64,000 bases of DNA from Azospirillum thermophilum (GCF_003130795.1 NZ_CP029353.1:2309501-2373500), one strand, 5' to 3'. Positions 1-14,786 are shown, counted from the first letter of the stretch. Notes: generated by a model from the sequence alone, not told the origin. Translations and numbers: made by a program.

Positions 1-1786
1 CAGACCGGCCACCACCGGCTCGACCTCTATGCCGCCAGCCTGGAACGCCAGATCGACAAGTACGCCTATTTCCCGGCGACGCTGGCGCTGGAGCGCGACG
101 TGCTCGATCTGGTGACGCGCGGGCTGCCGCCGGCCCCGGCGGTCAACCGCTATCTGGAGCAGCTCAACGAGCGGGCGGGCACGCTGTCCATCTATGTGCT
201 CGACCGGCGGGGACGGGTGGTCGCCACCAGCAACTGGAACCGGCCGGACAGCTTCCTCGGCGAGGATCTGTCCTACCGCCCCTACTTCATCGAGGCGGCG
301 GCCGGCCGGCCCGGCCGCTTCTTCGGCGTCGGCACGACGCGGGGCGAGCCCGGCTACTACCTCTCCTCGCCGCTGACGGTGGAGGGGCAGCTCGCCGGCG
401 TCGCCGTCGTCAAGGTCAGCCTGGAGCAGCTCGAGCTGTCCTGGTCGACGGTGGAGGTGCCGGCGCTGGTGAGCGACGAGAACGGGGTGGTCATCCTCGC
501 CTCCGTCCCGTCCTGGAAATTCACCACCGTCCGCCCGCTCGACGCGGCGGCCCAGGAACGCTTCGACCGCAGCCTGCAATACAACGCCCGGCCGCTGCCG
601 CCGCTCGGCCTCACGCCGCTGCGCGCGCTGGGCGGCCGGGCGGAGCTGGTGCGGCTGGCCCGGCCGAAGGACGAGGCGGCCCCCGTCTTCCCCGTCTCCG
701 GCCGCTTCCTGGCGCAGTCGGCGCCGCTGGCCGGCACGCCCTGGCGGCTGACCGTGCTGTCGCCGGTCGAGCAGGTGACCAGCATGGCCTGGACGCGGGC
801 GGCGCTGGCCGCGATCGGCAGCGCCTTCCTCTGCATCCTGCTGGTGATGTGGAACCAGCGCCGGCTGCATCTGCGCGACCGGCTGCGCGCCCGCGAGGCG
901 CTGCAGCGCGCCCATGACGAGCTGGAACGCAAGGTGGAGGACCGCACCCGCACGCTGCGCGAGGCGCAGGAGGAGCTGGTGCAGGCCGGCAAGCTGGCAG
1001 TCATCGGCCAGCTCTCCGCCGGCCTCGCCCACGAGCTGAACCAGCCGCTCGCCGCCCTGCGCACCCTGTCCGGCAACGCGGTGAAGTTCATGCAGCGCGG
1101 CGACCTGGAGGCGGCCCAGGGCAACCTGGAGCGCATCGCCCGGCTGGTGGACGGCATGGGCACGCTGACCAGCCAGCTCAAGTCCTTCGCCGCAAATCCT
1201 CCGGCGATCCGCAGCCGGTCGGGGTGCGGCGGGTGATCGACAACGCGCTGTTCCTGCTCGACCCGCGGCTGCGCCGGGCCGGCGTGAGGGTCGAGCTGGA
1301 GCTGCCGCCCGACGGGACGCCCGGGGAACCGGTGGCGCTGTGCGATGCCAACCGGCTGGAGCAGGTGCTGGTCAACCTGCTGGCCAACGGACTCGATTCC
1401 GTGGAGGGGCGGGCGGAGCCCCGGCTGCGCGTCGCCGCCCGCCGGACCGGCGGCGGAAACGGCGGCGGCGCCGGGGGAGAGCGGGTGGTCGTCAGCGTCG
1501 CCGACAGCGGGCCGGGCCTGCCCGCCGACGTGCTGCCCCGGCTGTTCGAGCCCTTCTTCACCACCAAGGCGGCGGGCGGCGGGCTCGGCTTGGGGCTTGC
1601 CATTTCCGCGGGGATCGTGCGTGACTTCGGCGGGACGCTGACCGGAAGCAACGGGCCCGACGGCGGGGCCGTCTTCACGGTCGAGCTGCCTGCGGCCCCA
1701 CCCCCGCCGTCATCCCCGCTTCCGCCCCCACCTTCGGCCCACCCCACGACCGCCGCCCTCGCCGATGCCGCGGCCGGAGACACCCA

Positions 1787-1814
<28 letters not shown>
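1..1814 (+). CDS. dctB: C4-dicarboxylate sensor histidine kinase DctB (5' partial, frameshifted)
   Basis: Membrane sensor kinase that would detect C4-dicarboxylates and phosphorylate DctD. The reading frame is open from base 1, so the N-terminus lies outside the window. The visible part holds the end of a periplasmic Cache-type sensor, a membrane helix near 800-850, a coiled coil, then the HisKA box with AHELNQP near 1026-1045. The ATPase domain follows in another frame: N box LVNLLANGLDS near 1366, DSGPGLP near 1504, GGGLGLGLA near 1576. The frame breaks near 1190: adding one C to the CC at 1190-1191 restores the DctB-typical FARKS and joins both halves. The stop overlaps dctD by 28 bases. 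Family assignment rests on domain order and the dctD neighbour; dctA is not visible. Confidence 0.85.
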
Positions 1815-3133
<1,319 letters not shown>

Positions 3134-3242
3134 GGACCGGATCGCGGCCCCGGGCGCGGCCGTCAGGATGCGGCCCCGGGACGCAACCGCCGGAATGCCG
3201 CCGAGATGCCGCCGGAGACCGCGGCCGGCATCGCCATCGGGC

Positions 3243-3291
3243 TTGACAGCGGTCAAGGCGGCGGCTTTCCCTGCCGGACCATATCCGCCGT
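3243..3291 (+). promoter_or_regulatory. FNR/DNR-type promoter
   Basis: TTGACAGCGGTCAA at 3243-3256 is a perfect inverted repeat of TTGAC and GTCAA around four bases, close to the FNR/NNR consensus TTGAT-N4-ATCAA. A class II site centred at -41.5 would place transcription start near 3291. A CATATC hexamer at 3280-3285 sits exactly where the -10 element is expected. The gene starts at 3317 with AGGAG at 3306-3310. Confidence 0.6.
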
Positions 3292-3316
3292 CCGCCCGTC
3301 CCTTCAGGAGCCCGTC

Positions 3317-3586
3317 ATGAGCAGCCCGGCCGCCATCACCGCCGACACCGACCTCGCCACGCTGGATGCCCTCGACCCGCTGGCGCGCGGCCGGATGGCC
3401 ATGCTGCATCCGGTGTTCGGGCCGGGCGTCGGGCTGCCGGACAGCGCGCGGCTGGGGGAACTCGCCAAGGCGACCGGCCTGCCGCTGGACGCCCTGCTGG
3501 CCACCGCCGCCGGGACCATCCGCGTCGTCGCCCCGGAAGGCGGCTGCGGCTGCGGCTCCTCCTGCGGCGGCGGATCGGTCCACTGA
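3317..3586 (+). CDS. Small protein with Cys-rich C-terminal tail, function unknown
   Basis: 89 residues, ATG start chosen for the AGGAG six bases upstream. I do not recognise the family. The body is an alpha-helical acidic domain (DALDPLARGRMAMLHPVFGPG, with a short helical repeat LGELAKATGLPLDALL). The C-terminus is GCGCGSSCGGGSVH, three cysteines in seven residues plus a terminal histidine, which could bind a metal or form a redox centre. The upstream FNR/DNR-type promoter suggests expression at low oxygen or with nitrogen oxides. It stands alone between dctD and a convergent moeA-type gene. Function is not inferable beyond this; the DUF1858 redox-disulfide family is only a loose resemblance. 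Confidence 0.7.
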   Translation: MSSPAAITADTDLATLDALDPLARGRMAMLHPVFGPGVGLPDSARLGELAKATGLPLDALLATAAGTIRVVAPEGGCGCGSSCGGGSVH

Positions 3587-3589
3587 GCC

Positions 3590-3608
3590 GCCGGCGCGCG
3601 GCGCCGGC
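3590..3608. terminator. Possible bidirectional terminator hairpin
   Basis: GCCGGCGC at 3590-3597 and GCGCCGGC at 3601-3608 form a perfect 8-bp stem with a three-base loop, lying between convergent genes ending at 3586 and 3615. There is no T-run, so intrinsic termination is uncertain. Confidence 0.4.
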
Positions 3609-3614
3609 CGGGGT

Positions 3615-5593
3615 TCAGCGCTCGAAGCCCAGCCCGGCCAGCGCCTCCGCCACCTCCGGGCTGTCCAGCGCGGCCAGGAAGCGCCGGACCGCCGGACGGT
3701 CGCGGCGGGCGCGCGGGATCACGAAGTCGTAGTGCTCCTCCTGCAGCGGCAGGAACCCGAGCCCGTAGAGCCGGGCGACGCTGGCGATCGCCACCCCCCA
3801 GTCGGCCCGGTGCTGCGCCACCGCGACGGCCACCGCGTTGTGCGACTTGGCCTGGGTCCAGTAGCCGGTCGGGCGCGCCGCCCCCAGCAGCCGGTCGGTC
3901 AGGATGCGGGTGCCGCTGCCGGCGTTGCGGTTGATCAGGATGCAGTCCGGGTCGCCGGCGACCGCCGCCGCGGCCTCCTCGGCACCCCTGCCCTCGAAAC
4001 GCGGATCGCCGGGCGGAAGACGATGCCCTGCAGGCGGCGGTACCCCTTCACCAGATCGAGCTCCGGCGTCAGGAAGGCCTCGTTGTAGACGCCGGTCGCG
4101 GGGTCGAGCAGGTGGATGGGCGCCACGTCGCATTCCCCGCGCCTGGCGGCGGCGAGCCCGCCCATCGAGCCGACGTTCAGCGCCTTGACCGTCACCCCCT
4201 CCCCCATCAGGCGGCCGATCAGGCTGTCGAGCCCGACGCAGTGGCTGCCGACGATGATGAGGTCGGCAGGTTCCAGGCTGCGGCCGAGGAGCTGGACGGA
4301 GACGGCGGTGCCGGCCTCCATCCCCTCGGCCTGGGCGTCGATGGCGAGAAAGCCGTCCGCCGCGCTGAAGGCGGTGACGGAGCCCGAGCCGCGCGACAGC
4401 GGATAGGCCGCCAGCCCGTCCTGCCCGCGCATCAGCGAGACCATGACGTATTCGGTGCGCCCGCGCTCCGACGCCAGCCGGACCGGCAGCGTGGCCGACA
4501 CCGTCCAGGCTTCGGCCGGCGGCATCCCCGCCATGGCGCGGATGACCGGCGCCACGAAGCTGTGGAAGGTGAACATGGCGGAGGTCGGGAAGCCCGGCAG
4601 CACCACCACCGGCTTGCCACCGGTGACGGCGAGGCAGAGCGGCTTGCCCGGCTTCAGCGCCACGCCGTGCACGACGATGCCGGGATCGGTCAGCCGCGAG
4701 ACGATGCGGTAGGAGACGTCGCCCGCCCCCTTCGAGGTGCCGCCCGACAGCAGCAGCCCGTCGCAGGCGAGGCCCTGCTGCACCAGCGCCTCCAGCGCCG
4801 CCTCCTCGTCCGGGGCGATGCCGAGCGGCACCGGCTCGCCGCCCAGCTCGGCCACCGCGGCGGCCAGCACGGCGCCGTTGGAATCGTAGACGGCGCCGGG
4901 CCGGATCGGGTCGCCGGGGGCGACGATCTCGTCGCCGGTGGACAGGATGGCGATGCGCGGCCGGCGCAGCACCGCGACCTCCGCCCGGCCGACGGCGGCC
5001 AGAACGCCGATCTCGCGCGAGGTCAGGCGCTGGCCCCGCCGCAGCACCGTCTCGCCCCGCCCGATGTCGGAGCCGGCGGCGGCGACGAAGCCGCCGGGCA
5101 CCGCGGGCCGGGCGATGGCGACCGACAGCACGCCGTCCTGCTCGACGGCCTCCGTCTGCTCGACCATGACGACGGCGTCGGCGCCGCGCGGCAGCATGCC
5201 GCCGGTGGCGATCACCGTGGCGGTTCCCGGCTCCACCGTCAGGGCCGGTACGCGGCCGGCCGACAGCACCTCGGCGTTCAGGCGCAGCAGGACCGGGCTG
5301 TCCTCCTGCGCGCCGGTGGTGTCGGCGGCGCGCACCGCGAAGCCGTCGACGGAGGAGCGGTCGAAGCCGGGCACGTCCACCCCGGCCACCACGTCGCACG
5401 CCAGCACCCGGCCGAGGGCGGCGGAGAGCGGAACCACTTCCTCCCCCCGCGGGGCGAGGTCGAGATGGCGGCGGAACCGGGCCTCCGCCTCCTCGCGGCT
5501 GACCACCTCCAGGAACTGCTCCTGGCGGGCGGCGCGGGCGACGAAGCGGCGGATCTCCTCCGGGCTGACGGGGTGCTGGGGCTGGGCGGACAC
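3615..5593 (-). CDS. MoeA-type molybdopterin molybdenumtransferase fused to a periplasmic-binding-protein-like domain (frameshifted)
   Basis: Molybdenum-cofactor enzyme inserting molybdate into adenylylated molybdopterin, here with a C-terminal substrate-binding-like (PBP) domain as known in MoeA-PBP fusions. MoeA motifs are intact: VDGFAVRA, ILSTGDEIV, GGTSKGAGD and LKPGKP. The C-terminal domain carries VGSHCVGLDSLI and, after the break, INRNAGSGTRILTDRLL, the ligand-loop signature. The frame shifts near 4009: one extra C in the CC at 4009-4010 gives continuous FRPGDPRFEGRGAEEA and a 659-residue product. It lies 42 bases downstream of a second MoeA-like gene on the same strand. Whether the break is real or a sequencing error cannot be told from this window. 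Confidence 0.82.
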
Positions 5594-5635
5594 GGGCGGA
5601 GGCTCCTCAGGGTCAGGCTTCGACGGACTGTGGCA

Positions 5636-6907
5636 CTAGACGCCGTCGAAAAGGAAGATGGTGACCGTGCTGCCGGCGGGAACGCCCTCGCTCTCCGCGG
5701 GGATCAGCACGAAGCCGTCGGCGCGCACGGCGGCGGCGAGGCCGGGCACGGCGGGCGAGGCGACCGGCTCGGCCAGCCCGTCCCCGGTCAGACGCACCCG
5801 GTAGAGGTCGGCACAGCCGATCTCCGACACCAGCTTGCGCGCCGTCACCGCCTGGACGGTGGCGTGCGGCAGGCCCGGTGCACGGCCGGCGCGGCGGCGG
5901 ACCGCCCGGCCGCCCAGCAGCTCGTAGGCGGCGAGCGCCGCCATCGGTTCGCCGGGCAGCAGGACCACCGGCACCTCCCCCACCCGGCCGAGCGCGGCGC
6001 TGTCGCCCGGCCGCAGCGCCACGCCATGGAACTCCAGGCTTCCGGCTTCGGCCAGGGCGGGCGGAGCGGCGTCGTCCATGCCGACGCCGGTGCGGCCGGC
6101 GCACAGGATCAGGTCGGCCCCGGGCGCCGCCAGCGCCGCGGCGAGCGCCCCGGTCTCCGCCGGAAGCGGCTCCGCCGCCTCCACCTCGCCGCCGTCGCGG
6201 CGGACCAGCGCGGCGAGCAGGGGCGTCAGCGCGTCACCGCCCTCGCGCGGGCCGCCGGCGATCAGCAGCCTCACCCGCGGGCGCGGCACCACGCAAACCG
6301 CCGCGAGGCCGAGGCCGCCGAGCAGCCCGACATCGGCGGCGCACAGGCGGCGGCCGGGCTGCAGCACCGTCGCGCCGGTCCGCAGCGCCGCCCCCCGCCG
6401 TTCCACCCCGGCGCCCGGCGCCACGGCGTCCAGCGCCTCCACCAGCCCGGCGGCGTGCGAGACGGCCTCCACCGGCAGCACGGCGTCGCAGCCCGGCGGC
6501 AGCGGCTGGCCGGCCGACACCGGCAGGGCGGACGGCAGCGGAACGGGATTGTAGGAGCCGGCGCCCAGCGTGTCGGCCGCGGCCACCGCGAAGCCGTCGC
6601 GGGCGGCGCGGTCGCGGTCCGGCAGGTCGTCCGCCGCGGTCACCGGCGCGGCCAGCACCAGACCGGCCGCCTGTGCGGGCGGCACGAGGCAGGCGGGCAG
6701 CGCGGCGGCGGCGGCATCGATGCGGGCCTGCGCCTCGGCCAGCGGGGTCCGGCCGGAAAAGCCCCGGCCACGGACGTCCCGGTCACAGGAAGCCCGGTCA
6801 TAGGAAGCTTGGCCATGGGAAGCTTGGCCATGGGAGGCTTGGTCATGAGCGCCGCCGGGCGGCGTCCGGTCCGGACGGGGGACGGCATCGCTGGACGCGG
6901 CACTCAT
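5636..6907 (-). CDS. Degenerate MoeA-like molybdopterin-binding protein
   Basis: 423 residues from the ATG at 6907; a start further upstream is possible but the preceding sequence does not look coding. MoeA fold is recognisable from RDGFAVAAAD, the central MoCF-like domain and LLPGEPMAALAAYELL. The usual TGDE loop is replaced by IAGGPREGGDAL, and the GGTSxGxxD motif reads CAGRTGVGMDD, so normal molybdate ligation is doubtful. The N-terminus holds a 15-base tandem repeat (6781-6847) encoding QASHG-like pentapeptides. It precedes the intact MoeA-PBP fusion in one transcription unit, suggesting a paired or regulatory role, which is inference. Confidence 0.75.
   Translation of the reverse strand: MSAASSDAVPRPDRTPPGGAHDQASHGQASHGQASYDRASCDRDVRGRGFSGRTPLAEAQARIDAAAAALPACLVPPAQAAGLVLAAPVTAADDLPDRDRAARDGFAVAAADTLGAGSYNPVPLPSALPVSAGQPLPPGCDAVLPVEAVSHAAGLVEALDAVAPGAGVERRGAALRTGATVLQPGRRLCAADVGLLGGLGLAAVCVVPRPRVRLLIAGGPREGGDALTPLLAALVRRDGGEVEAAEPLPAETGALAAALAAPGADLILCAGRTGVGMDDAAPPALAEAGSLEFHGVALRPGDSAALGRVGEVPVVLLPGEPMAALAAYELLGGRAVRRRAGRAPGLPHATVQAVTARKLVSEIGCADLYRVRLTGDGLAEPVASPAVPGLAAAVRADGFVLIPAESEGVPAGSTVTIFLFDGV
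6781..6847. repeat. 15-bp tandem repeat in the moeA-like N-terminus
   Basis: About 4.5 copies of a 15-base unit of the type GGYCATGGGAAGCTT, starting at 6781, 6796, 6811, 6826 and 6841. The period keeps the reading frame and encodes a (D/G)(R/Q)AS(H/Y/C) pentapeptide array ahead of the MoeA-like domain. Confidence 0.9.
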
Positions 6908-6938
6908 GGGCGGGTTCCCTCTGCTGTGCCCGGAATGG

Positions 6939-7856
6939 TCAGAGCGCCGGCACGACCGCGCCCTCGGCCCGGTTCCGGCCGGACCGCTTGGCCTGGTAGA
7001 GAAGCTGGTCGGCAAGCTGCGACAGCGACTCCGGCGAGGTGTCGGAGGTCGGAAGGGCGGTCGCGACGCCGAGGCTGATGGTGACGTGCGGCGCCACCGG
7101 CGAGGAGGCGTGCGGGATGCCCAGGCGGGCCACCGCGTCGCGCAGCCGCTCGGCCACCAGGATGGCGCCCTCGTTCTCCGTCTCCGGCAGCAGGCAGACG
7201 AACTCCTCCCCGCCGTAGCGGGCGACGAGGTCGCTCGGCCGCTTCACCTGCTCGGCCAGCACCTCGGCGACCGCGCGCAGGCATTCGTCGCCGGCCTGAT
7301 GGCCGTAATGGTCGTTGAAGGCCTTGAAATGATCGACATCCAGCATGATCAGCGACAGCGGCGCGTGCATGCGGGCGCAGCGGCGCCATTCGCGCTGCAT
7401 CGTCTCGTCGAACTGGCGGCGGTTGGCGATGCCGGTCAGCCCGTCGAGGAAGGACAGGCTGCGCAGCAGGTCGGCCTGACGCTTCAGCAGCAGGTGGTTG
7501 CGCACCCGCGCCTTCACGATGGGCGGGCTGATCGGCTTGGTGATGAAGTCGATCGCGCCGACCTCCAGCCCGCGGGTCTCGTCCTCCACCTCGCTCTTGG
7601 CCGAAATGAAGATCACCGGAATGTCGCGGGTGGTGGTGTCGGCCTTGATGCGGGTGCACACCTCGAACCCGTCCATCCCCGGCATCATGATGTCGAGCAG
7701 CACGAGGTCGGGCATGCGCGACTGGACCAGCTCCAGCGCCCGCTCCCCGTCGGTGGCGAAATAGATGTCGTAGTCGTCCTTCAGGATCCGGCTGAGGACG
7801 TGGACGTTGGAGGGGATGTCGTCCACGACCAGGATCTTGGGACGCTTTTCGGCCAT
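6939..7856 (-). CDS. Response regulator with GGDEF diguanylate cyclase domain
   Basis: 305 residues, PleD-like output protein making cyclic di-GMP. Receiver domain at residues 5-120 with the acceptor aspartate in LLDIMMPGMDGF. A cyclase domain follows with active-site GGEEF (ARYGGEEFVC) and an inhibitory I-site RPSD five residues before it, so both activity and product inhibition look intact. The ATG at 7856 lies 10 bases after the stop of the hybrid kinase and shows no clear Shine-Dalgarno, so translation may be coupled; a start at 7892 inside the kinase gene is the alternative. The pairing suggests the kinase phosphorylates this regulator. Confidence 0.9.
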   Translation of the reverse strand: MAEKRPKILVVDDIPSNVHVLSRILKDDYDIYFATDGERALELVQSRMPDLVLLDIMMPGMDGFEVCTRIKADTTTRDIPVIFISAKSEVEDETRGLEVGAIDFITKPISPPIVKARVRNHLLLKRQADLLRSLSFLDGLTGIANRRQFDETMQREWRRCARMHAPLSLIMLDVDHFKAFNDHYGHQAGDECLRAVAEVLAEQVKRPSDLVARYGGEEFVCLLPETENEGAILVAERLRDAVARLGIPHASSPVAPHVTISLGVATALPTSDTSPESLSQLADQLLYQAKRSGRNRAEGAVVPAL

Positions 7857-7866
7857 GGTCACCGGT

Positions 7867-11652
<3,786 letters not shown>

Positions 11653-11757
11653 CGGCGCGATCCGTCGGCCCTGGCTTCCGCGAGAAGGTCTTATGCCCTT
11701 TTGCCGCGAGTATGGGCTTGGCTCCGGCGGGACCGCAAGAACTTGATTGTCACGCCT

Positions 11758-12816
11758 TCAATGCTCGTGACGGTGGTGGAGATCGGGGTAGTGCGGATGC
11801 CGGTGGACCAGCCGCGGATGGGCGTGGCGGTGGACGTGGGGCTCCCCCGGCGGATCGTCCGGCCCATGGTCGTGCCGGTGGTGGGCATCATGGACGTGGC
11901 GGTGCGCGTGCTCCATCGGCTCATGCTCGTGCGGGTGCTCGTGACGCTCCATCAGGTGCAGCGCAAGCCCGGCGGCCATGAGGAGGGCGGCCAGGACGAA
12001 GCGCAGCGACAGCGGCTCCCCCAGGGCCGCGACGGCGAGCAGCGCCCCCACGAAGGGCGCCAGGGAGAAGTAGGCCCCGGTCCGCGCCGTCCCCAGATGG
12101 CGCAGGGCCAGCACGAAGAGGACCAGGCTGACGCCGTAGCCGAGGAACCCGACCAGACCGGCGGCCAGCATCGTCCCGGCGTCCGGCAGTTCCGCCCCCG
12201 CGGCGACGGCCAGCGCGATGTTGACCGTCCCGGCCACCGCCCCCTTCAGCATGGCGATCTGCACCGGGTCGGCGGCGGAAAGCCGGCGCGTCAGGTTGTT
12301 GTCCACCGCCCAGGCGAGGCAGGCGCCGGCCACCAGCAGCGACCCGCCGCCCAGCGAGAGGGATCCTCCCTCCCAGGACAGAAGCACCGCCCCGAGCAGG
12401 ATGGCCGCCGCCCCCAGCCCGACCCGGAGGTCGACGTTCTCGCGGAAGACGACCCAGGCGATGGCCAGGGTGAAGACGCCCTCCAGGTTCAGCAGCAGCG
12501 AGGCGGCCGAGGCCGTCCCCGCCTCCAGCCCGCTCATCAGGAGCAGCGGCCCCACCACCCCGCCGCAGAGGATGGCGGCGGCGAGCCAGGGATAGTCGCC
12601 CCGCGCCAGGGGGGCCTCCGCGGCCGGCCGCAGGCGGCGCACCAGGGCGAGGCCGAGCCCGGAGCCGAGATACAGCAGCCCGGCCAGCAGCCAGGGCGAC
12701 AGCCCGCCGACCAGCAGCTTCGCCAGCGGCGTGCTGGCGCCGAACAGCAGCGCCGAGCCGAGCGCCATCGCGATGCCGGCCCGTCTTTCCCGTCCATGGT
12801 CACCGTGATCGCGCAT
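11758..12816 (-). CDS. EamA/DMT-family transporter with histidine-rich C-terminal tail
   Basis: 352-residue inner-membrane permease of the drug/metabolite transporter superfamily, with about ten hydrophobic segments in two EamA halves ([33 protein letters not shown]). The ATG at 12816 is chosen because GGAGGGG lies just upstream. The last 60 or so residues contain more than twenty histidines interspersed with D, E and P ([15 protein letters not shown]), a likely cytoplasmic metal-binding tail as seen in metal exporters such as CDF or NreB-type proteins. Substrate is therefore plausibly a transition metal or metal chelate, but EamA members mostly move small metabolites; this is inference. Confidence 0.85.
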   Translation of the reverse strand: MRDHGDHGRERRAGIAMALGSALLFGASTPLAKLLVGGLSPWLLAGLLYLGSGLGLALVRRLRPAAEAPLARGDYPWLAAAILCGGVVGPLLLMSGLEAGTASAASLLLNLEGVFTLAIAWVVFRENVDLRVGLGAAAILLGAVLLSWEGGSLSLGGGSLLVAGACLAWAVDNNLTRRLSAADPVQIAMLKGAVAGTVNIALAVAAGAELPDAGTMLAAGLVGFLGYGVSLVLFVLALRHLGTARTGAYFSLAPFVGALLAVAALGEPLSLRFVLAALLMAAGLALHLMERHEHPHEHEPMEHAHRHVHDAHHRHDHGPDDPPGEPHVHRHAHPRLVHRHPHYPDLHHRHEH

Positions 12817-12962
12817 ACCGGCCCCTCCGCCCACCGTCCGCGGACAGTCGGCGACGGACCGCCCGGCGTCAAGCCGGCGGCGACGCCTTCCCCTTGCCCT
12901 TCCCCTTGCGCGGGGCGCCGCTTTCCGGTCCTCTGGCGACGGTTCGCATGGACGGGGATGGC

Positions 12963-14114
12963 ATGACGATGGACCGGGTCGAATGCGTGGTGGTCGGGGC
13001 CGGGGTGGTCGGGCTGGCGGTGGCGCGCCGGCTGGCGCAGGCCGGCCGGGAGGTGGTGATCCTGGAGGCGGCCGACGCCATCGGCACCGGCACCAGCTCG
13101 CGCAACTCCGAAGTCGTCCATGCCGGCATCTACTACCCGACCGGCAGCATCCGCGCCCGGCTGTGCGTGGCGGGGCGCGAGGCGCTCTACGCCTATTGCC
13201 GCGACCATGGGGTGGAGCATCGCCGGCTGGGCAAGCTGATCGTCGCCACCGACGAGGCGCAGTTGCCCAGGCTGGAGGCGATCCGCCGCCAGGCCGCCGC
13301 CAACGGGGTGGACGACCTCTACCGGATCGACGGGGCCGAGGCGCGGGCGCTGGAACCGAACCTCCGCTGCGTCGCGGCGCTGGTCTCCCCCTCCACCGGG
13401 ATCATCGACAGCCACGGGCTGATGCTGGCCCTGCTGGGCGACGCGGAGGCGGCCGGCGCGGCGCTCGCCCTGCTGAGCCCGCTGCTGCGCGCCGAGGCGA
13501 CGGAGGACGGCTTCCTGCTGGAGGTCGGCGGGGCGGAGCCGATGCGGCTCGGCTGCCGCACCCTGGTCAACGCCGCCGGGCTCGGCTCCTGGGCGGTCGC
13601 CCGCGCCATCGCCGGCTTCCCGGCGGAGCAGGTGCCGCCGCGCGTGCTGGCCAAGGGCAACTACTACGCCCTGGCGCAGGGACGCTCGCCCTTCTCCCGC
13701 CTCGTCTACCCGGTGCCGGAGGACGGCGGCCTCGGCGTCCACCTGACGCTGGATCTGGCCGGGCAGGCGCGCTTCGGTCCGGACGTCGAGTGGCTGGACG
13801 ACTCCGCCCTTCCCGCGGACACCCCGGCCGACCATGCCCGGATCGACTATGCGGTGGATCCGCGGCGCGCCGACTCCTTCTACGGGTCGGTACGCGCCTA
13901 CTGGCCCGGCCTGCCGGACGGGGCGCTGGTGCCCGCCTATGCCGGCGTGCGGCCCAAGCTGAGCGGGCGCGGCCAGCCGCAGGCCGATTTCCTGCTGCAG
14001 GGACGGCAAGCCCACGGCATCGCCGGGCTGGTCAACCTGTTCGGCATCGAATCGCCGGGGCTGACCTCCTGCCTCGCCATCGCCGGGGAGGTCGCCGGGC
14101 TGCTGGAGCGGTAA
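12963..14114 (+). CDS. FAD-dependent oxidoreductase, L-2-hydroxyglutarate dehydrogenase-like
   Basis: 383 residues. N-terminal dinucleotide-binding motif [17 protein letters not shown] followed by [18 protein letters not shown], which is typical of the LhgO/L-2-hydroxyglutarate dehydrogenase branch of DAO-type flavoproteins. The C-terminus [14 protein letters not shown] closes the FAD domain. It would oxidise an L-2-hydroxyacid such as L-2-hydroxyglutarate, passing electrons to quinone. The ATG at 12963 is chosen because it starts right before the Rossmann strand; ATGs at 12948 or 12894 would add residues without homology features. It is divergent from the exporter gene. Substrate specificity is not certain. 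Confidence 0.85.
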   Translation: MTMDRVECVVVGAGVVGLAVARRLAQAGREVVILEAADAIGTGTSSRNSEVVHAGIYYPTGSIRARLCVAGREALYAYCRDHGVEHRRLGKLIVATDEAQLPRLEAIRRQAAANGVDDLYRIDGAEARALEPNLRCVAALVSPSTGIIDSHGLMLALLGDAEAAGAALALLSPLLRAEATEDGFLLEVGGAEPMRLGCRTLVNAAGLGSWAVARAIAGFPAEQVPPRVLAKGNYYALAQGRSPFSRLVYPVPEDGGLGVHLTLDLAGQARFGPDVEWLDDSALPADTPADHARIDYAVDPRRADSFYGSVRAYWPGLPDGALVPAYAGVRPKLSGRGQPQADFLLQGRQAHGIAGLVNLFGIESPGLTSCLAIAGEVAGLLER

Positions 14115-14141
14115 ACGCGGCCGCGGGCGGGCCGCTTCTTC

Positions 14142-14173
14142 CTTGACCCGCGGTGCGGCATTGCCAATCTAAT
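14142..14173 (+). promoter_or_regulatory. Putative sigma-32 heat-shock promoter of hsp20
   Basis: CTTGAC at 14142-14147 and CCAATCTAAT at 14164-14173 are separated by 16 bases, resembling the RpoH pattern (CTTGAA, then a CCCAT-like box). The heat-shock gene downstream supports the reading. Confidence 0.5.
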
Positions 14174-14245
14174 GGTCGTGGCAGCGCCGCCCCCTGGCGG
14201 GCTGCCGCTTCGCCGGGCGCCGGAAACGGGCCCACTTCGTGCAAC

Positions 14246-14265
14246 TCGCTCGCGTCTTGAGGAGG
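14246..14265 (+). promoter_or_regulatory. Possible ROSE-like RNA thermometer masking the hsp20 ribosome binding site
   Basis: The leader from about 14180 to 14272 is long for a short gene. Its 3' end has TCGCT at 14246-14250 able to face the AGGAGG at 14260-14265; UYGCU opposite the Shine-Dalgarno is the hallmark of ROSE elements in small heat-shock genes of alphaproteobacteria. The full multi-hairpin fold was not computed. Confidence 0.3.
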
Positions 14266-14272
14266 ATGCGCC

Positions 14273-14743
14273 GTGACGACCCGACTCTCTCTCTTCAACA
14301 GCCCGCTTCTCCTGGGCTTCGACCAGTTCGAGCGCACGCTCGACCGGATCGCCAAGAATTCGGCGGAAGGCTACCCGCCCTACAACATCGAGCAGACCAG
14401 CGAGGACGGGCTGCGGATCACGCTGGCCGTCGCGGGCTTCACCTCCGAGGACCTGTCGGTCCAGATCGAGGACAACCAGCTCGTCATCCGGGGACGCCAG
14501 ACCGACGACAAGTCGCGGATCTACCTGCATCGCGGCATCGCGGCGCGGCAGTTCCAGCGCAGCTTCGTCCTGGCCGAAGGGATCGAGGTGGTCGGCGCCT
14601 CGCTCGACAACGGGCTGCTGAACATCGACCTGAAGCGCCCGATGCCGGAACCGAAGATCCGCACGATCAAGATCGAGCAGACCGCACCGTCGGCCAACCA
14701 GCCGCGCACCATCGACGTGGCGCCCGACCGCACCGAAGGGTGA
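14273..14743 (+). CDS. Small heat-shock protein Hsp20 (IbpA-like)
   Basis: 156-residue holdase chaperone of the alpha-crystallin family. The core domain runs from about residue 35 to 130, with VAGFTSEDLSVQIEDNQLVIRG and a terminal strand containing NGLLNIDLKRP, the G-x-L motif. The start is a GTG preceded by AGGAGG at 14260-14265. A sigma-32-like promoter and possible thermometer leader lie upstream. It is followed after 43 bases by a DUF1150 gene, a frequent partner of hsp20 in alphaproteobacteria. It would bind unfolding proteins in the cytoplasm during heat shock. Confidence 0.92.
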   Translation: MTTRLSLFNSPLLLGFDQFERTLDRIAKNSAEGYPPYNIEQTSEDGLRITLAVAGFTSEDLSVQIEDNQLVIRGRQTDDKSRIYLHRGIAARQFQRSFVLAEGIEVVGASLDNGLLNIDLKRPMPEPKIRTIKIEQTAPSANQPRTIDVAPDRTEG

Positions 14744-14786
14744 ATCGGACGCGCCCGCGTGTCGCCTACCGGAAAGGGACACCATC

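Noticed and set aside
4112..7078. 988-codon plus-strand open frame over the moeA genes
   Set aside because: Antisense shadow of two recognisable MoeA-type proteins.
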